From: Pseudomonas sp. B6002
GTDB lineage: Bacteria > Pseudomonadota > Gammaproteobacteria > Pseudomonadales > Pseudomonadaceae
DNA: 64,000 nt
Assembly (NCBI RefSeq): GCF_013385985.1
Contig: NZ_JACAOY010000006.1
Coordinates: 391,734 to 455,733 of the forward strand
Reading direction: 5' to 3'
Positions 1 to 8,214 of the stretch are shown one piece after another (within the stretch, counting starts at the first letter, position 1; the number at the start of each line of letters is the position of its first letter). The notes under the pieces are model-generated. The model saw only the letters and a program-made list of their open reading frames with translations. It was not told where the DNA came from and did no database searches. A program made the translations under genes and the position numbers.

Positions 1-62
1 CTCGGTGTGCCCGTAATCCGACCAGCGTGTTTGACGGGGCGCTTGAGATCAAAAGCAAAGCA

Positions 63-80
63 GAGCCGCTTTAGCGGCTC
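63..80 (-). terminator. Intrinsic terminator of the LuxR-type gene
   Basis: A 7-bp stem GAGCCGC/GCGGCTC with a 4-nt loop overlaps the stop codon of the LuxR-type gene. On the minus strand it is followed by a T-rich stretch (complement of the A-rich bases 50-62). This fits a Rho-independent terminator. The T-run is interrupted, so efficiency is uncertain. Confidence 0.6.
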
Positions 81-927
81 ACGCCCGGGCCATGGCGCCG
101 CTGCGGGTCAGCCATTCGATGAACAGCGCGAACAGCTCGGCCTGGGAATTGATTGCCAGCTTGGTGTACAGGTTCTTACGGTGCATGCGCACGGTTTCTG
201 GGGAAATGCCGAGCACTTGGGCGGTGGATTTTACCGAGTGCCCGCGCAGGATCAGGTGGGCGATTTCACGCTCGCGTACGGTGAGCACACCGCTGCCAAA
301 GCCCATGAACGCCGCTTCGATCTGCTGGTGCGCCTGGGTCTGGGTGTACGCCTCGTCACTGATCACCTTGGCCAGCCCGCCGGTGGTGCCAAACCGCCGC
401 AGCAACTCCCGGACGATAGCCTGGGTCGATTGCTGCACCGCCAGTTGTTCCTCGGTGAACTGCCCGGCACTCAGGCCCTGGAACATGCACAGCGAAATCT
501 TGCTCTGGGGGCACAGGTCGACGATGTAGTAACTTTCCTGGGCGCCGCCGCTGCGCAGGTAGTAGGTCTTGTAGTACTCGCTGTTGAAAAAGTCATCCGG
601 GGCAATTTGGGCCAGGTGGTAAAAACCTTCCGCCAAACCCTTGTCTACCGCCAGGCAAAACGGGTCCAGCAGGTAGCCGCGGGAAAAATAGCGGTGGATG
701 ATTTCATCCTGATACGCCCGAGGGATGCCTTGCTGATACAGCAGGTGCGGTGGCTGGCCCTGGCGTTCCAGGCTGATCATCATCGATTCGATGGGGGTGA
801 GGGTGCACAGCGCGGCGGCCAGGTGTTCGAGGAATGAGGCTTCATCCACATGGATCAACGCCTGGGCCAGGGCGTGGTGCCAGGTTTGCAGTTGCTGCAG
901 GGTCGGGGCAGGGCTGGCTGTGGTCAT
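79..927 (-). CDS. LuxR-type helix-turn-helix transcriptional regulator
   Basis: A 282-residue DNA-binding regulator. The C-terminal domain (about residues 214-272) is a typical LuxR/GerE four-helix domain, with LTVREREIAHL and a recognition helix ISPETVRMHRKNLYTKL. The N-terminal 200 residues look like a ligand-sensing domain but carry no motif I can assign. I chose the ATG at 927 and not the one at 996 because a strong terminator (961-987) and the aminotransferase stop lie between the two. The gene sits downstream of a class III aminotransferase and a polyamine-type binding protein on the same strand. Regulators of this kind often control such adjacent amine catabolic genes in Pseudomonas; that role is inferred. 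Confidence 0.85.
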   Translation of the reverse strand: MTTASPAPTLQQLQTWHHALAQALIHVDEASFLEHLAAALCTLTPIESMMISLERQGQPPHLLYQQGIPRAYQDEIIHRYFSRGYLLDPFCLAVDKGLAEGFYHLAQIAPDDFFNSEYYKTYYLRSGGAQESYYIVDLCPQSKISLCMFQGLSAGQFTEEQLAVQQSTQAIVRELLRRFGTTGGLAKVISDEAYTQTQAHQQIEAAFMGFGSGVLTVREREIAHLILRGHSVKSTAQVLGISPETVRMHRKNLYTKLAINSQAELFALFIEWLTRSGAMARA

Positions 928-960
928 GGCAGCCAGTCTACCCGGCTGCCAACGCCCAGG

Positions 961-987
961 CAAAAACGCCGAGACAGGCTCGGCGTT
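961..987 (-). terminator. Intrinsic terminator after the aminotransferase
   Basis: A 9-bp perfect stem AACGCCGAG/CTCGGCGTT (965-973 and 979-987) with a 5-nt loop is followed on the minus strand by five T residues (complement of 962-966). It lies 6 bp after the aminotransferase stop and before the LuxR-type start at 927. The regulator is therefore probably made in part by read-through or from its own promoter. Confidence 0.8.
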
Positions 988-992
988 ATGAC

Positions 993-2411
993 TCATCGGC
1001 CTTGATACTCGCCGCTTTCGCGCAGTTCAGCGGCCGTATCGAGGATGCACTGGCGCAAGGTCTCCACGATTTCGTCGACTTGGGCGCGAGTGATGATCAG
1101 CGGCGGCGACATCACGTTCAGGTGGCCGATGGGGCGTACCAGCAAGCCTTTGGCCTGGGCGCGCAGGTGGATTTTTTCACCGATGTTGACCGCATCCGGC
1201 AGCAAGGCCTTGGTGCGCTTGTCCGCGACGAACTCGATGCACGCCATCAGGCGCTGGCAGCGTATATCCCCCACCAGCGGCAAGTCGGCCAAGGTCTGCA
1301 GGCGCTGCTCCAGGTACACGCCAACGTCTTCCACATGGGCCAGCAGTTGTTCGCGCTCGATGATCTCGATGTTTTTCAACGCAGCCACACAACTGACCGG
1401 GTGCCCGCTGTAGGTGAACCCGTGGGTAAAGCAGCGGCCTTTGCCCGGCTCGCCAATGACCTGCCAGATGCGCTCGGAGAAAATACACGCACCCAGCGGC
1501 AGGTAGCCGGAGGTGAGGCCTTTGGCGGTGGTGATGATATCGGGCTGCATGCCGAACACGTCTTCGGAAGCAAAGAACGCCCCGAGGCGCCCGAACGAAG
1601 TGACCACCTCATCGGCGACGTACAGCAAGTCGTAGCGCTGGCAGATTTCCCACATGCGTCGGTGGTAGCCCTTGGGCGGGATGATCACGCCACCGGAACC
1701 CATGATCGGTTCGGCGAAAAACGCCGCCACATTGTCCGCACCAAGGGTCAGGATCTTGTCTTCGAATTCATTCACCAGGAAGTCAAGGAACTCCGCCTCG
1801 CTCATCCCCTCCGGCGCCCGGTAGTAGTTGGGGCAGGAGATGTGGTGGAACAGGTCGCTCATGAAGTCGAACTCGGGCGCGCGGTCGGCGGCCTTGTTGC
1901 CGATGGACATGGTCAGGAACGTGGAGCCGTGATACGCACTGAAGCGCGAGATGATGTGCTTCTTGGCCGTTTTGCCACGGCTGTTCTGGTAGAACTGCAC
2001 CAACCGGTAGGCGGTGTCCACGGCGGTGGAACCTCCGGTAGTGAGGAACACGTGGTCCAAGTCACCGGGTGCCAGGCTGGCGAGCTTGGCGCACAGTTCG
2101 ATGGCCGTGGTGTTGGCCATGTCGCAGAACGGATTGGAGTAGGCCAGTTGGCGCACCTGGTTGGCGATGGCCTCGGCCATTTCCTCGCGGCCCAGGCCGA
2201 TATTCGTACACCACATGCCGCCCACTGCGTCCAGGTAGCGGTTGCCATGGATGTCGTAGATGTAGGCGCCGTTACCCACTGCGATATTCAGCGAGCCTTG
2301 CTCACGGTGTTCGTCGAACATGTGGAAGCCGTGCATGTAGTGGGCTTTGTCGGCGGCGTCCAGCTTGTTATGGTCAAACTGGGCGAAAAAAGCAGGATTT
2401 GGCAGAGTCAT
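993..2411 (-). CDS. Class III (omega) aminotransferase, PLP-dependent
   Basis: A 472-residue fold-type I aminotransferase of the large class III family (polyamine:pyruvate, beta-alanine and related omega-transaminases). Visible motifs are the PLP phosphate-site segment TTGGSTAVD (about 125-133), the DEVV cofactor-binding motif (268-271) and the Schiff-base lysine K297 in TTAKGLTSGYLPLG. The start is supported by an AAAGGTAAA ribosome-binding site just upstream. It follows a polyamine-type ABC binding protein by 25 bp, which suggests transamination of an imported di- or polyamine. Closest in style to SpuC-like putrescine aminotransferases, but the substrate cannot be fixed from sequence. A terminator follows directly. 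Confidence 0.9.
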   Translation of the reverse strand: MTLPNPAFFAQFDHNKLDAADKAHYMHGFHMFDEHREQGSLNIAVGNGAYIYDIHGNRYLDAVGGMWCTNIGLGREEMAEAIANQVRQLAYSNPFCDMANTTAIELCAKLASLAPGDLDHVFLTTGGSTAVDTAYRLVQFYQNSRGKTAKKHIISRFSAYHGSTFLTMSIGNKAADRAPEFDFMSDLFHHISCPNYYRAPEGMSEAEFLDFLVNEFEDKILTLGADNVAAFFAEPIMGSGGVIIPPKGYHRRMWEICQRYDLLYVADEVVTSFGRLGAFFASEDVFGMQPDIITTAKGLTSGYLPLGACIFSERIWQVIGEPGKGRCFTHGFTYSGHPVSCVAALKNIEIIEREQLLAHVEDVGVYLEQRLQTLADLPLVGDIRCQRLMACIEFVADKRTKALLPDAVNIGEKIHLRAQAKGLLVRPIGHLNVMSPPLIITRAQVDEIVETLRQCILDTAAELRESGEYQGR

Positions 2412-2436
2412 GGCATTTACCTTTAAAGGCTGGGGT

Positions 2437-3537
2437 TCACTTGCCGGTCTTCACGGCATTCCAGGTACGGGTGATCAGGCGCACGGCGGCTTGGGGTTGG
2501 CTTTTTTGCGTGAACAAACGCTGCATCGTCGCCGGATCGGGGTAGATGGCCGGGTTATCGCGGATATCGGCGTTGACCAGCGGCTTGGACGCCAGGTTGC
2601 TGTTGGCGTAATGGATGGTGTTGCTGACGCCGGCCATGGTGCTCGGTTGCAACAGAAACTCGATGAACTTATGGGCATTGGCCACATGGGGCGCGTCGGC
2701 CGGGATGTAGAAGTTATCGAACCAGATCAGCGAACCTTCCTTGGGTATGAAGTAGTCCAGCTTGACCTTGGCCCCGGCTTCGGTAGCGCGAGCCTGGGAG
2801 GTGGCGTAATCGCCCGACCAGGTGGTTGCCAGGCACAGGTCGCCGTTAGCCAGGCCGTTGATGAAACCGCTGGAATCAAATTTGCGAATGTAGGGGCGCA
2901 CCGCCATCAGTACGTCCTGGGCGGCCTTCAGGTCTTTGGGCGCGACACTGTTGGGGTCCAGGCCTAGGTAAGTGAGGGCCAATGGAATCATGTCGGTGGG
3001 TGAATCCATGAAGGTAATGCCGCAGTCGGCAAACCGGGCGATGACCTTGGGGTCGAAGATCATCGCCAGGGACCCGATGGGGGCGTCCGGCATGCGCGCC
3101 TTGATCATGTCGACGTTATACGTCACGCCGTTGCTGCCCCAGGTGTAGGGCGCCGAGTAGGTGACGCCCGGGTCGTGTGCCTCCAGGCTCTTGAGCACCA
3201 CGGGGTCGAGGTTTTTCCAGTCGGGCAGTTGGGTTTTGTCCAAAGGCTGGAACACCTTGCCCTTGATCAGCAGCGGCACCAGGGAGGCGTTGAGCAGCGC
3301 GAGGTCATAGCCAGAGCGCCCGGAGAGCAATTTGCCCTGCACGGTTTCGTAGGAATCGTAGGTGTCGTAGATCACCTTGATGCCCGTGGCCTTTTCGAAG
3401 TCGGCCAGGGTGGTGTCGCCGATGTAGTCCGCCCAGTTGTAGATGCGCAAGGTGTTGCCCGGGTCATCCGCGGCGTGGCTCAGGGTTGAAGTGGCCAACA
3501 GTGCGGCGCTGAACAGGGCGATAAAGGCTTTATGCAT
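2437..3537 (-). CDS. Periplasmic polyamine-type ABC transporter substrate-binding protein
   Basis: A 366-residue PotD/PotF-type binding protein. I chose the start at 3537 because it gives a clean signal peptide (MHKAFIALFSAALL, cleavage after SHA) and has AAGGTGG upstream. The mature protein opens with NTLRIYNWADYIGDTTLADFE, the family hallmark. It is probably exported to the periplasm to bind putrescine, spermidine or a related amine. No permease or ATPase gene is next to it, so it must use components encoded elsewhere or deliver ligand to another system. It is the first gene of the unit with the aminotransferase. A short dyad (3616-3630) lies in its upstream region. Confidence 0.88.
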   Translation of the reverse strand: MHKAFIALFSAALLATSTLSHAADDPGNTLRIYNWADYIGDTTLADFEKATGIKVIYDTYDSYETVQGKLLSGRSGYDLALLNASLVPLLIKGKVFQPLDKTQLPDWKNLDPVVLKSLEAHDPGVTYSAPYTWGSNGVTYNVDMIKARMPDAPIGSLAMIFDPKVIARFADCGITFMDSPTDMIPLALTYLGLDPNSVAPKDLKAAQDVLMAVRPYIRKFDSSGFINGLANGDLCLATTWSGDYATSQARATEAGAKVKLDYFIPKEGSLIWFDNFYIPADAPHVANAHKFIEFLLQPSTMAGVSNTIHYANSNLASKPLVNADIRDNPAIYPDPATMQRLFTQKSQPQAAVRLITRTWNAVKTGK

Positions 3538-3615
3538 GGGGACCCACCTTGTGTTGTGCTTGTTATCAGGCTGAGGGACTGATTGCACTGTCAGGCAGGT
3601 GGGGGGTGTGCGCCA

Positions 3616-3630
3616 TACCCCGTTCGGGTA
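3616..3630. promoter_or_regulatory. Candidate operator upstream of the polyamine-binding protein gene
   Basis: Perfect inverted repeat TACCC-CGTTC-GGGTA about 80 bp upstream of the binding-protein start and just after the DUF1543 stop. It has no T-run on the minus strand, so it does not look like a terminator. It could be a binding site for the linked LuxR-type regulator; this is inference only. Confidence 0.3.
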
Positions 3631-3641
3631 GGGGAGGCGGT

Positions 3642-4136
3642 TCAGGGCAGGACGATGTAGTCGTTCTGCTGGATGATCGGCCGGTGCGGGCCTTGCACCA
3701 GGTGCAGGTAACGGCCGTCCACCAGGTCGATGGGCAGGCAGTCATCGATATCCATGACGGCGTCAGTGTGCGCCTGGGACCAATGGCGCAGCATTTGTTG
3801 CTTGCCCTTGCTCGTTGCCTCCTGTTTGTTGCGAGCCACCACCAGCAGGTAGTGATGAGCCTCGCCAAAGCTGTTCGTCTCGTAGCCTCCAAGGTTGATG
3901 AAATACAGGTGATGCGCGCCGGCCTGCGGCGCAAGGTGGCTGAGTTCGACTTTCCAGCCGTCGACGCCATCAACGGCCATCCACGAATCGATATGCACGC
4001 CCTTGGGGCTGCCGAACCAGCCATCGCGCAGTTGCGAGTAAGTGCCCTCCAGCGTATCCGCTACGGCGAATACCACATCATGGACTTCGATTCTGGCCCG
4101 TGGGTGCTTGCCCCCGAGCATCACGACAAACAGCAT
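3642..4136 (-). CDS. DUF1543 domain protein
   Basis: A 164-residue protein that I recognise as the DUF1543 family, of unknown function. It opens with MLFVVMLGGKHPRARIEVHD, and two similar halves can be seen (HDVVFAVAD / LEGTYSQLRDGWFG; YFINLGGY / HHYLLVVA), typical of a small soluble alpha/beta protein. No signal peptide, membrane segment or catalytic motif is evident. AGGAAGA precedes the start. It is divergent from the aldo/keto reductase; the roughly 100 bp between them must hold both promoters, but I saw no convincing consensus. Confidence 0.75.
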   Translation of the reverse strand: MLFVVMLGGKHPRARIEVHDVVFAVADTLEGTYSQLRDGWFGSPKGVHIDSWMAVDGVDGWKVELSHLAPQAGAHHLYFINLGGYETNSFGEAHHYLLVVARNKQEATSKGKQQMLRHWSQAHTDAVMDIDDCLPIDLVDGRYLHLVQGPHRPIIQQNDYIVLP

Positions 4137-4242
4137 GGCAGATTCTTCCTGGCGACTTGGCAGGGGGCAACCATACTGCGATTGAACCCTTTTGTCCGGC
4201 CAATGCCACAGTGTTAATCCGCGAACGCATCAGGAGGTTGTC

Positions 4243-5064
4243 ATGCGAACCATTGATCTGGCGGGCTCGCCCGTCCCTGTCATCGGCCAGGGCACCTGGC
4301 GCATGGGCGAAAACCCCAGCCAGCAGCGTGCTGAAGTCGCTGCGTTGCAACTGGGCATCGACGAGGGCATGACCCTGATTGATACCGCTGAAATGTATGG
4401 TGAAGGCGGTGCTGAAACGGTGGTCGGTGAAGCCATTCGCGGTCGCCGCGACCAGGTGTTCCTGGTCAGTAAAATCTACCCGCACAATGCCAGCCACAAG
4501 GGCGTGCCCCGTGCCTGCGAGGCGAGTCTCCATCGTTTGGGCACCGATTATATTGATCTCTATCTGTTGCATTGGCGGGGTCAATACCCGCTGGAAGAAA
4601 CGGTCGACGCGTTCGAGCGCTTGCGTGAGGCCGGCAAGATTGGCCGCTGGGGTGTTTCCAATTTTGATGTGGCCGACCTGCAGGAACTCGCCTCCCCAGC
4701 CTGCGCGACCAACCAGGTGCTCTACAACATCGAAGAGCGCGGGATCGAATATGACTTGCTGCCTTGGTGGCAACAACATCACTTGCCATTGATGGCGTAC
4801 TGCCCGATTGCCCAAGGCGGTGAGTTACTGTCCAGTCCAACACTCAAGCAAATTGCCCGTCGCCATGAAGTGACACCCGCCCAGGTTTCCCTGGCCTGGG
4901 TATTGCGTCAGGACGGGGTGATCGCCATCCCCAAGGCCGTAACCCCAGAGCATGTGCGGCTTAACGCAGCTGCCGCCAAGTTAGTGCTTGATGAACACGA
5001 TCTCGACGCCATTGATCGCGTGTTTGGTGCGCCCAAGCGCAAACACCCACTGGCAATGGTGTAG
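4243..5064 (+). CDS. Aldo/keto reductase
   Basis: A 273-residue NADPH-dependent oxidoreductase of the aldo/keto reductase superfamily (YeaE/2,5-diketogluconate reductase-like). The catalytic tetrad is visible: D47 and Y52 in IDTAEMYGEGGAE, K77 in LVSKIYPHN and H110 in IDLYLLHWRG. The C-terminal IPKAVTPEHV segment is the usual cofactor-phosphate-binding region. The ATG at 4243 was chosen because AGGAGG lies 6 nt upstream. It appears to be a single-gene unit, ending tail-to-tail with hcp. Substrate unknown; reduction of aldehydes or sugar carbonyls is the family role. Confidence 0.9.
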   Translation: MRTIDLAGSPVPVIGQGTWRMGENPSQQRAEVAALQLGIDEGMTLIDTAEMYGEGGAETVVGEAIRGRRDQVFLVSKIYPHNASHKGVPRACEASLHRLGTDYIDLYLLHWRGQYPLEETVDAFERLREAGKIGRWGVSNFDVADLQELASPACATNQVLYNIEERGIEYDLLPWWQQHHLPLMAYCPIAQGGELLSSPTLKQIARRHEVTPAQVSLAWVLRQDGVIAIPKAVTPEHVRLNAAAAKLVLDEHDLDAIDRVFGAPKRKHPLAMV

Positions 5065-5116
5065 CCGATAGGCAGGAACGGTGCCGTCCGTGGCGCCGTC
5101 CCTGCGTTGTTGCAGC

Positions 5117-5632
5117 TTAGCCGGCTACAGGGTTACGCCAATCGTCCGAGCCGGAAGTACCGGAGACTTCGTGGGTCCACACGATCTTGCGGTAGGTGAA
5201 ATACACATCCTCCAGATGGGTGAAATGAGCGTTCTCCGGGTCCTGGCAGTTGGGCATGCGAGACTGGATATCCACGATGGTCGCGCCTTCCAGCTCGATC
5301 GTGAAGTAGTGCTCCTGGGTACCCGCCGATGAAGTGCGCAGCCACTCCAGTCGGCATTTGACCTCTTCGCCACTGGTCAGCGCGCTGAACAGCAGTGGCG
5401 ATGATTTATCAAACACCTTACTGATCATCAGCGGCTTGTGGACCCGCTGACCGGTTGGCTGTCCCGATTGCGGGTCGCGGGGGATGATCACCTGGTGGGA
5501 ATACGCCTGGACCAGGATCTGGTCCTCATGACCCTCCTGGTAAATATTGCCTACCGAGTCCTGGGTGAATGTGCCTGCCGTAATCAAACCCTGTTTTACA
5601 CCGGTGATTGAAAGGTACGCGGGTGTTGGCAT
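5117..5632 (-). CDS. hcp: Hcp, type VI secretion inner-tube protein (TssD)
   Basis: A 171-residue Hcp family protein. Hexamers stack to form the inner tube that is expelled when the TssB/TssC sheath contracts. The start at 5632 gives the canonical opening MPTPAYLSITGVKQGLITAG and has AAGGAAA upstream; an in-frame upstream extension to 5734 would run through the promoter region. Other family marks are the IYQEGHEDQILVQAYSHQVIIPRDPQSG segment and the C-terminal VYFTYRKIVWTHE strand. It is divergent from the tss operon, with no vgrG or PAAR gene next to it. A good sigma-54 promoter lies about 70 bp upstream (5702-5718), matching the sigma-54 activator encoded in the cluster. Confidence 0.93.
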   Translation of the reverse strand: MPTPAYLSITGVKQGLITAGTFTQDSVGNIYQEGHEDQILVQAYSHQVIIPRDPQSGQPTGQRVHKPLMISKVFDKSSPLLFSALTSGEEVKCRLEWLRTSSAGTQEHYFTIELEGATIVDIQSRMPNCQDPENAHFTHLEDVYFTYRKIVWTHEVSGTSGSDDWRNPVAG

Positions 5633-5701
5633 GAGTGGTTTCCTTGCCTGATTGATGAGGTAGTCCCGAACGACGATTGTGCCGGTCGGGTAGTTGGCTA
5701 T

Positions 5702-5718
5702 AACAAGAAGCGTGCCTG
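5702..5718 (-). promoter_or_regulatory. Sigma-54 (RpoN) promoter of hcp
   Basis: On the minus strand the sequence reads CAGGCACGCTTCTTGTT. Compared with the consensus YTGGCACG-N4-TTGCW it keeps GGCACG at -24 and TTG at -12, with the exact 11-nt spacing from the second G to the -12 G. Only the T before GG and the C of TTGC differ. Predicted transcription would begin about 60 nt before the hcp ATG. The matching enhancer-binding protein is encoded at 15392-16912. Confidence 0.65.
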
Positions 5719-6109
5719 AAAGTGTGTTGGTCAATAAAATAAGGGGTGTGGCGTTAAAATGTTTTTTATTTGTATGGGTGTTATGTTGATTTTGGGGTTT
5801 TAGAGGTTTTTATTTGCGCATGAGTGTGCATTTAGTTGCTCGGTAGTCTATTTGGCCTGGTGTTGAGTGTGTGTCGGTGAATAAAGTGTGTTTTGATTTT
5901 TAAGGTGCGCAAAATGCTGCGCATGCCTTGATTTTGTTGATTTGTAGGAAATTACTTAAGTGCGCTTCCGTCGCTTGATGAATGCCGAGTGCGTGGCTAA
6001 AGTTTGCGAACTTCGTTATGGGTTTGCGAGGTTTAGAGGGTGAGCTGATTTGCACTATGGGTGCGGTTAGTTGGCCTTGACTGCCTCGAATGGTTATGTG
6101 TGATCTTAA
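5719..6109. other. AT-rich intergenic region between hcp and tssA
   Basis: This gene-free stretch separates the divergent hcp and tssA units. It is far more AT-rich than its surroundings, and the plus strand is strongly enriched in G and T, especially at 5735-5900. It holds no believable open reading frame. A short dyad TGCGC/GCGCA lies near 5907-5924. It must contain the tssA promoter and any enhancer sites for hcp. I could not assign a tssA promoter with confidence. Its composition fits binding by H-NS-like MvaT/MvaU proteins (inference). Confidence 0.5.
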
Positions 6110-7657
6110 ATGGTCTATTCAAGTAAGCTTTGTGATTATTATGTTGAGCTCGCACGTCTTCCGTGCTCGCAAATAAGTTTTGTGGGCAGTGATATGCGTT
6201 TTTCAACTGAATACGAAGTGCTGGAATTCGAGTTGGATAAAACCCAGTCGATTCATGGTGCCTCTCTGCCCGATTGGATCAAGGTGCTGGAAGTCTGCGA
6301 GTGCCTGTTGCGTCAGCACTCCAAAGACCTTCGGGTAGCGGCGTGGCTGACATGGGCATTGCACCAGCGTGAATCCTTTCCAGGCCTGCTGGCTGGTCTG
6401 GGGTTGATGCGCTACCTCTGCGAGCATCACTGGGCGCAGGTTTTTCCGAAAAAGCCGCGTACCCGCGGCGCTGTTCTCGGCTGGTTGGTATTGCGCCTGG
6501 AACCATTGTTTGCGCAAAGCCTGCCACTTCAGGATCAGCAACCGCTGTTTCAAAGCGTGTTGGAGCATCTCGCGTGCCTTGATGATCTCTGGACCCGGCA
6601 GTTGGGGGATGAAGCCCCATCATTGCTGCCCATGCGCCGACAGTTGGCGCAGAAACTGGAGCATGCAGAGCGGCAGGGCGACACCCCGTCGACCGTTCCT
6701 GTTGCCCCGGCCAAGCAGGCTGTGACTCAGCCGTTCAGTATCGAACCTGTGATAGATAACGAAAAAGATGCTCACAAATGGCTGCGCGCATTGCAGGAGC
6801 AGGCGCGGCCGCTGAGCGCGTGGTGGCAGCGTCAAAATGCGGGTGACCTGCGTGCACAGCGCCTCAATCGAACATTGGTCTGGCTGGCGCTTACGCGTTG
6901 CCCGGACGCTGACAGCGAGCGGATTACCGCGCTCCGAGGTCCGGCACCCGACAAGCTTACGCATTACCAGGAGCGCTTTGTCCAAGGGCATTACGCGGAT
7001 CTGTTGATTGAACTGGAGACGAGCCTGGCCGGGTCCATGTTCTGGTTCGATGGCGTGCGAATCGCCTGGGAGTGCCTGCAAGCCTTGCACGCCGATCTGG
7101 CGATGACCGAACTGGAGGTCAGCTTCGCCTTGTTGCTGCAGCGGTTGCCAACCCTGCCTGAGTTTCGGTTTCACGACGGCACGCCGTTTGCGGATGCCGC
7201 CACTCGCGACTGGATCTCGCTCCAGGTCAATCGACATCTTCAAGCTCCCGAGCTTCCGGGCGTGCAGGTTGAAGCGAGGGCCGAACCCTGGGAGTCGGCC
7301 CTGCAGGCAGTCATGCCCAGGCTACGCAAGGACGGGCTTAAAGTCGCCGTGAGTGAACTCAAGCAAGGCTTGCATGCAGCTCGTAGCGAGCGTGCGCGAT
7401 TTCATTGGCGGCTGGCCATGGCACGCCTGTGTGTGTTGGCCGGCAAACAGGAGCTGGCGAAGGTCCAGCTGGAACAGCTGGATGATGAATTGCAGCAAGC
7501 GGGTATAGACCGCTGGGAGCCCGAACTGGCCCTCCAGGTGGCGCAACTCTTGTATCGCTGTTGTGAACAGTTGCCACAAAGCCACGCTGTGCGTGAACGC
7601 AAGGAAGACACTCATCGAAAACTATGCCGCTTCGATCTCGAAGCGGTACTTGAATAG
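6110..7657 (+). CDS. tssA: TssA, type VI secretion sheath-assembly protein
   Basis: A 515-residue TssA. The N-terminal ImpA domain is visible as VGSDMRFSTEYEVLEFEL followed by DWIKVLEVCECLLRQHSKDLRVAAWLTWAL (about 25-82). The C-terminal part, with LEQLDDELQQAGIDRWEPEL and ALQVAQLLYRCCEQ, resembles the VasJ-type tail. TssA contacts the baseplate and primes sheath polymerisation. The start is uncertain: the ATG at 6110 leaves a normal-length N-terminus but has no good Shine-Dalgarno sequence. It is the first gene of the long plus-strand tss operon, 32 bp before tssB. Equivalent in position to hsiA2 of HSI-II. Confidence 0.85.
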   Translation: MVYSSKLCDYYVELARLPCSQISFVGSDMRFSTEYEVLEFELDKTQSIHGASLPDWIKVLEVCECLLRQHSKDLRVAAWLTWALHQRESFPGLLAGLGLMRYLCEHHWAQVFPKKPRTRGAVLGWLVLRLEPLFAQSLPLQDQQPLFQSVLEHLACLDDLWTRQLGDEAPSLLPMRRQLAQKLEHAERQGDTPSTVPVAPAKQAVTQPFSIEPVIDNEKDAHKWLRALQEQARPLSAWWQRQNAGDLRAQRLNRTLVWLALTRCPDADSERITALRGPAPDKLTHYQERFVQGHYADLLIELETSLAGSMFWFDGVRIAWECLQALHADLAMTELEVSFALLLQRLPTLPEFRFHDGTPFADAATRDWISLQVNRHLQAPELPGVQVEARAEPWESALQAVMPRLRKDGLKVAVSELKQGLHAARSERARFHWRLAMARLCVLAGKQELAKVQLEQLDDELQQAGIDRWEPELALQVAQLLYRCCEQLPQSHAVRERKEDTHRKLCRFDLEAVLE

Positions 7658-7689
7658 GTTTTCGACTCACTCGAAAAAGGAGAACGACC

Positions 7690-8187
7690 GTGGCCAAAGA
7701 AGGTTCGGTAGCACCCAAGGAACGTATCAATATTACTTTCAAACCCGCAGTGGGAGGTGCGCAGGAAGAAGTCGAACTGCCACTGAAACTGTTGGTGCTG
7801 GGTGACTTCACCCAGCGTGAGGACCTGCGCAAGCTCGAAGACCGCAAGCCCATCGGCATCGACAAGAACACCCTCGACGACGTACTGGCCAAGCAGGCGT
7901 TGGCACTGACCCTGAGCGTACCCAATCGGCTCCAGGAGTCGGCTGAGGTTGAGGAGCTGGCCATTCAGGTGCGGATCAATTCCATGAAGGACTTCAACCC
8001 CGCAAGCCTGGTGGAGCAGATCCCCGAATTGCAAAAGCTGATGGCGCTACGCGATGCGTTGATGGCGTTGAAAGGGCCCCTGGGTAATACACCGAGTTTC
8101 CGTAGAGCCATTGAGCAGGCGCTGGCCAATGACGAATCCCGCGCCCGGGTACTGGCAGAACTGGGCTTGAACAACCCCACCGCCTGA
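7690..8187 (+). CDS. tssB: TssB, contractile sheath small subunit
   Basis: A 165-residue TssB/VipA family protein, which pairs with TssC to build the contractile sheath around the Hcp tube. Family marks are KERINITFKP near the start, ELPLKLLVLGDFT (about 30-42), RKPIGIDKNTLDDVL and SMKDFNPASLVEQIPEL. Length matches the family (about 165-170). The start codon is GTG at 7690, preceded by AAAGGAG. It lies 27 bp before tssC in the operon. The C-terminus carries the conserved region recognised by ClpV partners in other systems (family knowledge, not shown here). Confidence 0.95.
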   Translation: MAKEGSVAPKERINITFKPAVGGAQEEVELPLKLLVLGDFTQREDLRKLEDRKPIGIDKNTLDDVLAKQALALTLSVPNRLQESAEVEELAIQVRINSMKDFNPASLVEQIPELQKLMALRDALMALKGPLGNTPSFRRAIEQALANDESRARVLAELGLNNPTA

Positions 8188-8214
8188 CATTTTCAGTAAA
8201 AGGACACTGATGCC

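Noticed and set aside
834-2426. 530-codon plus-strand frame opposite the aminotransferase
   Set aside because: Antisense shadow; no recognisable motif or start signal.
5993-6008. Sigma-54-like TGGCTAAAGTTTGC before tssA
   Set aside because: The second G of GG and the G of GC are 10 nt apart in place of the strict 11, and the -24 box is incomplete.
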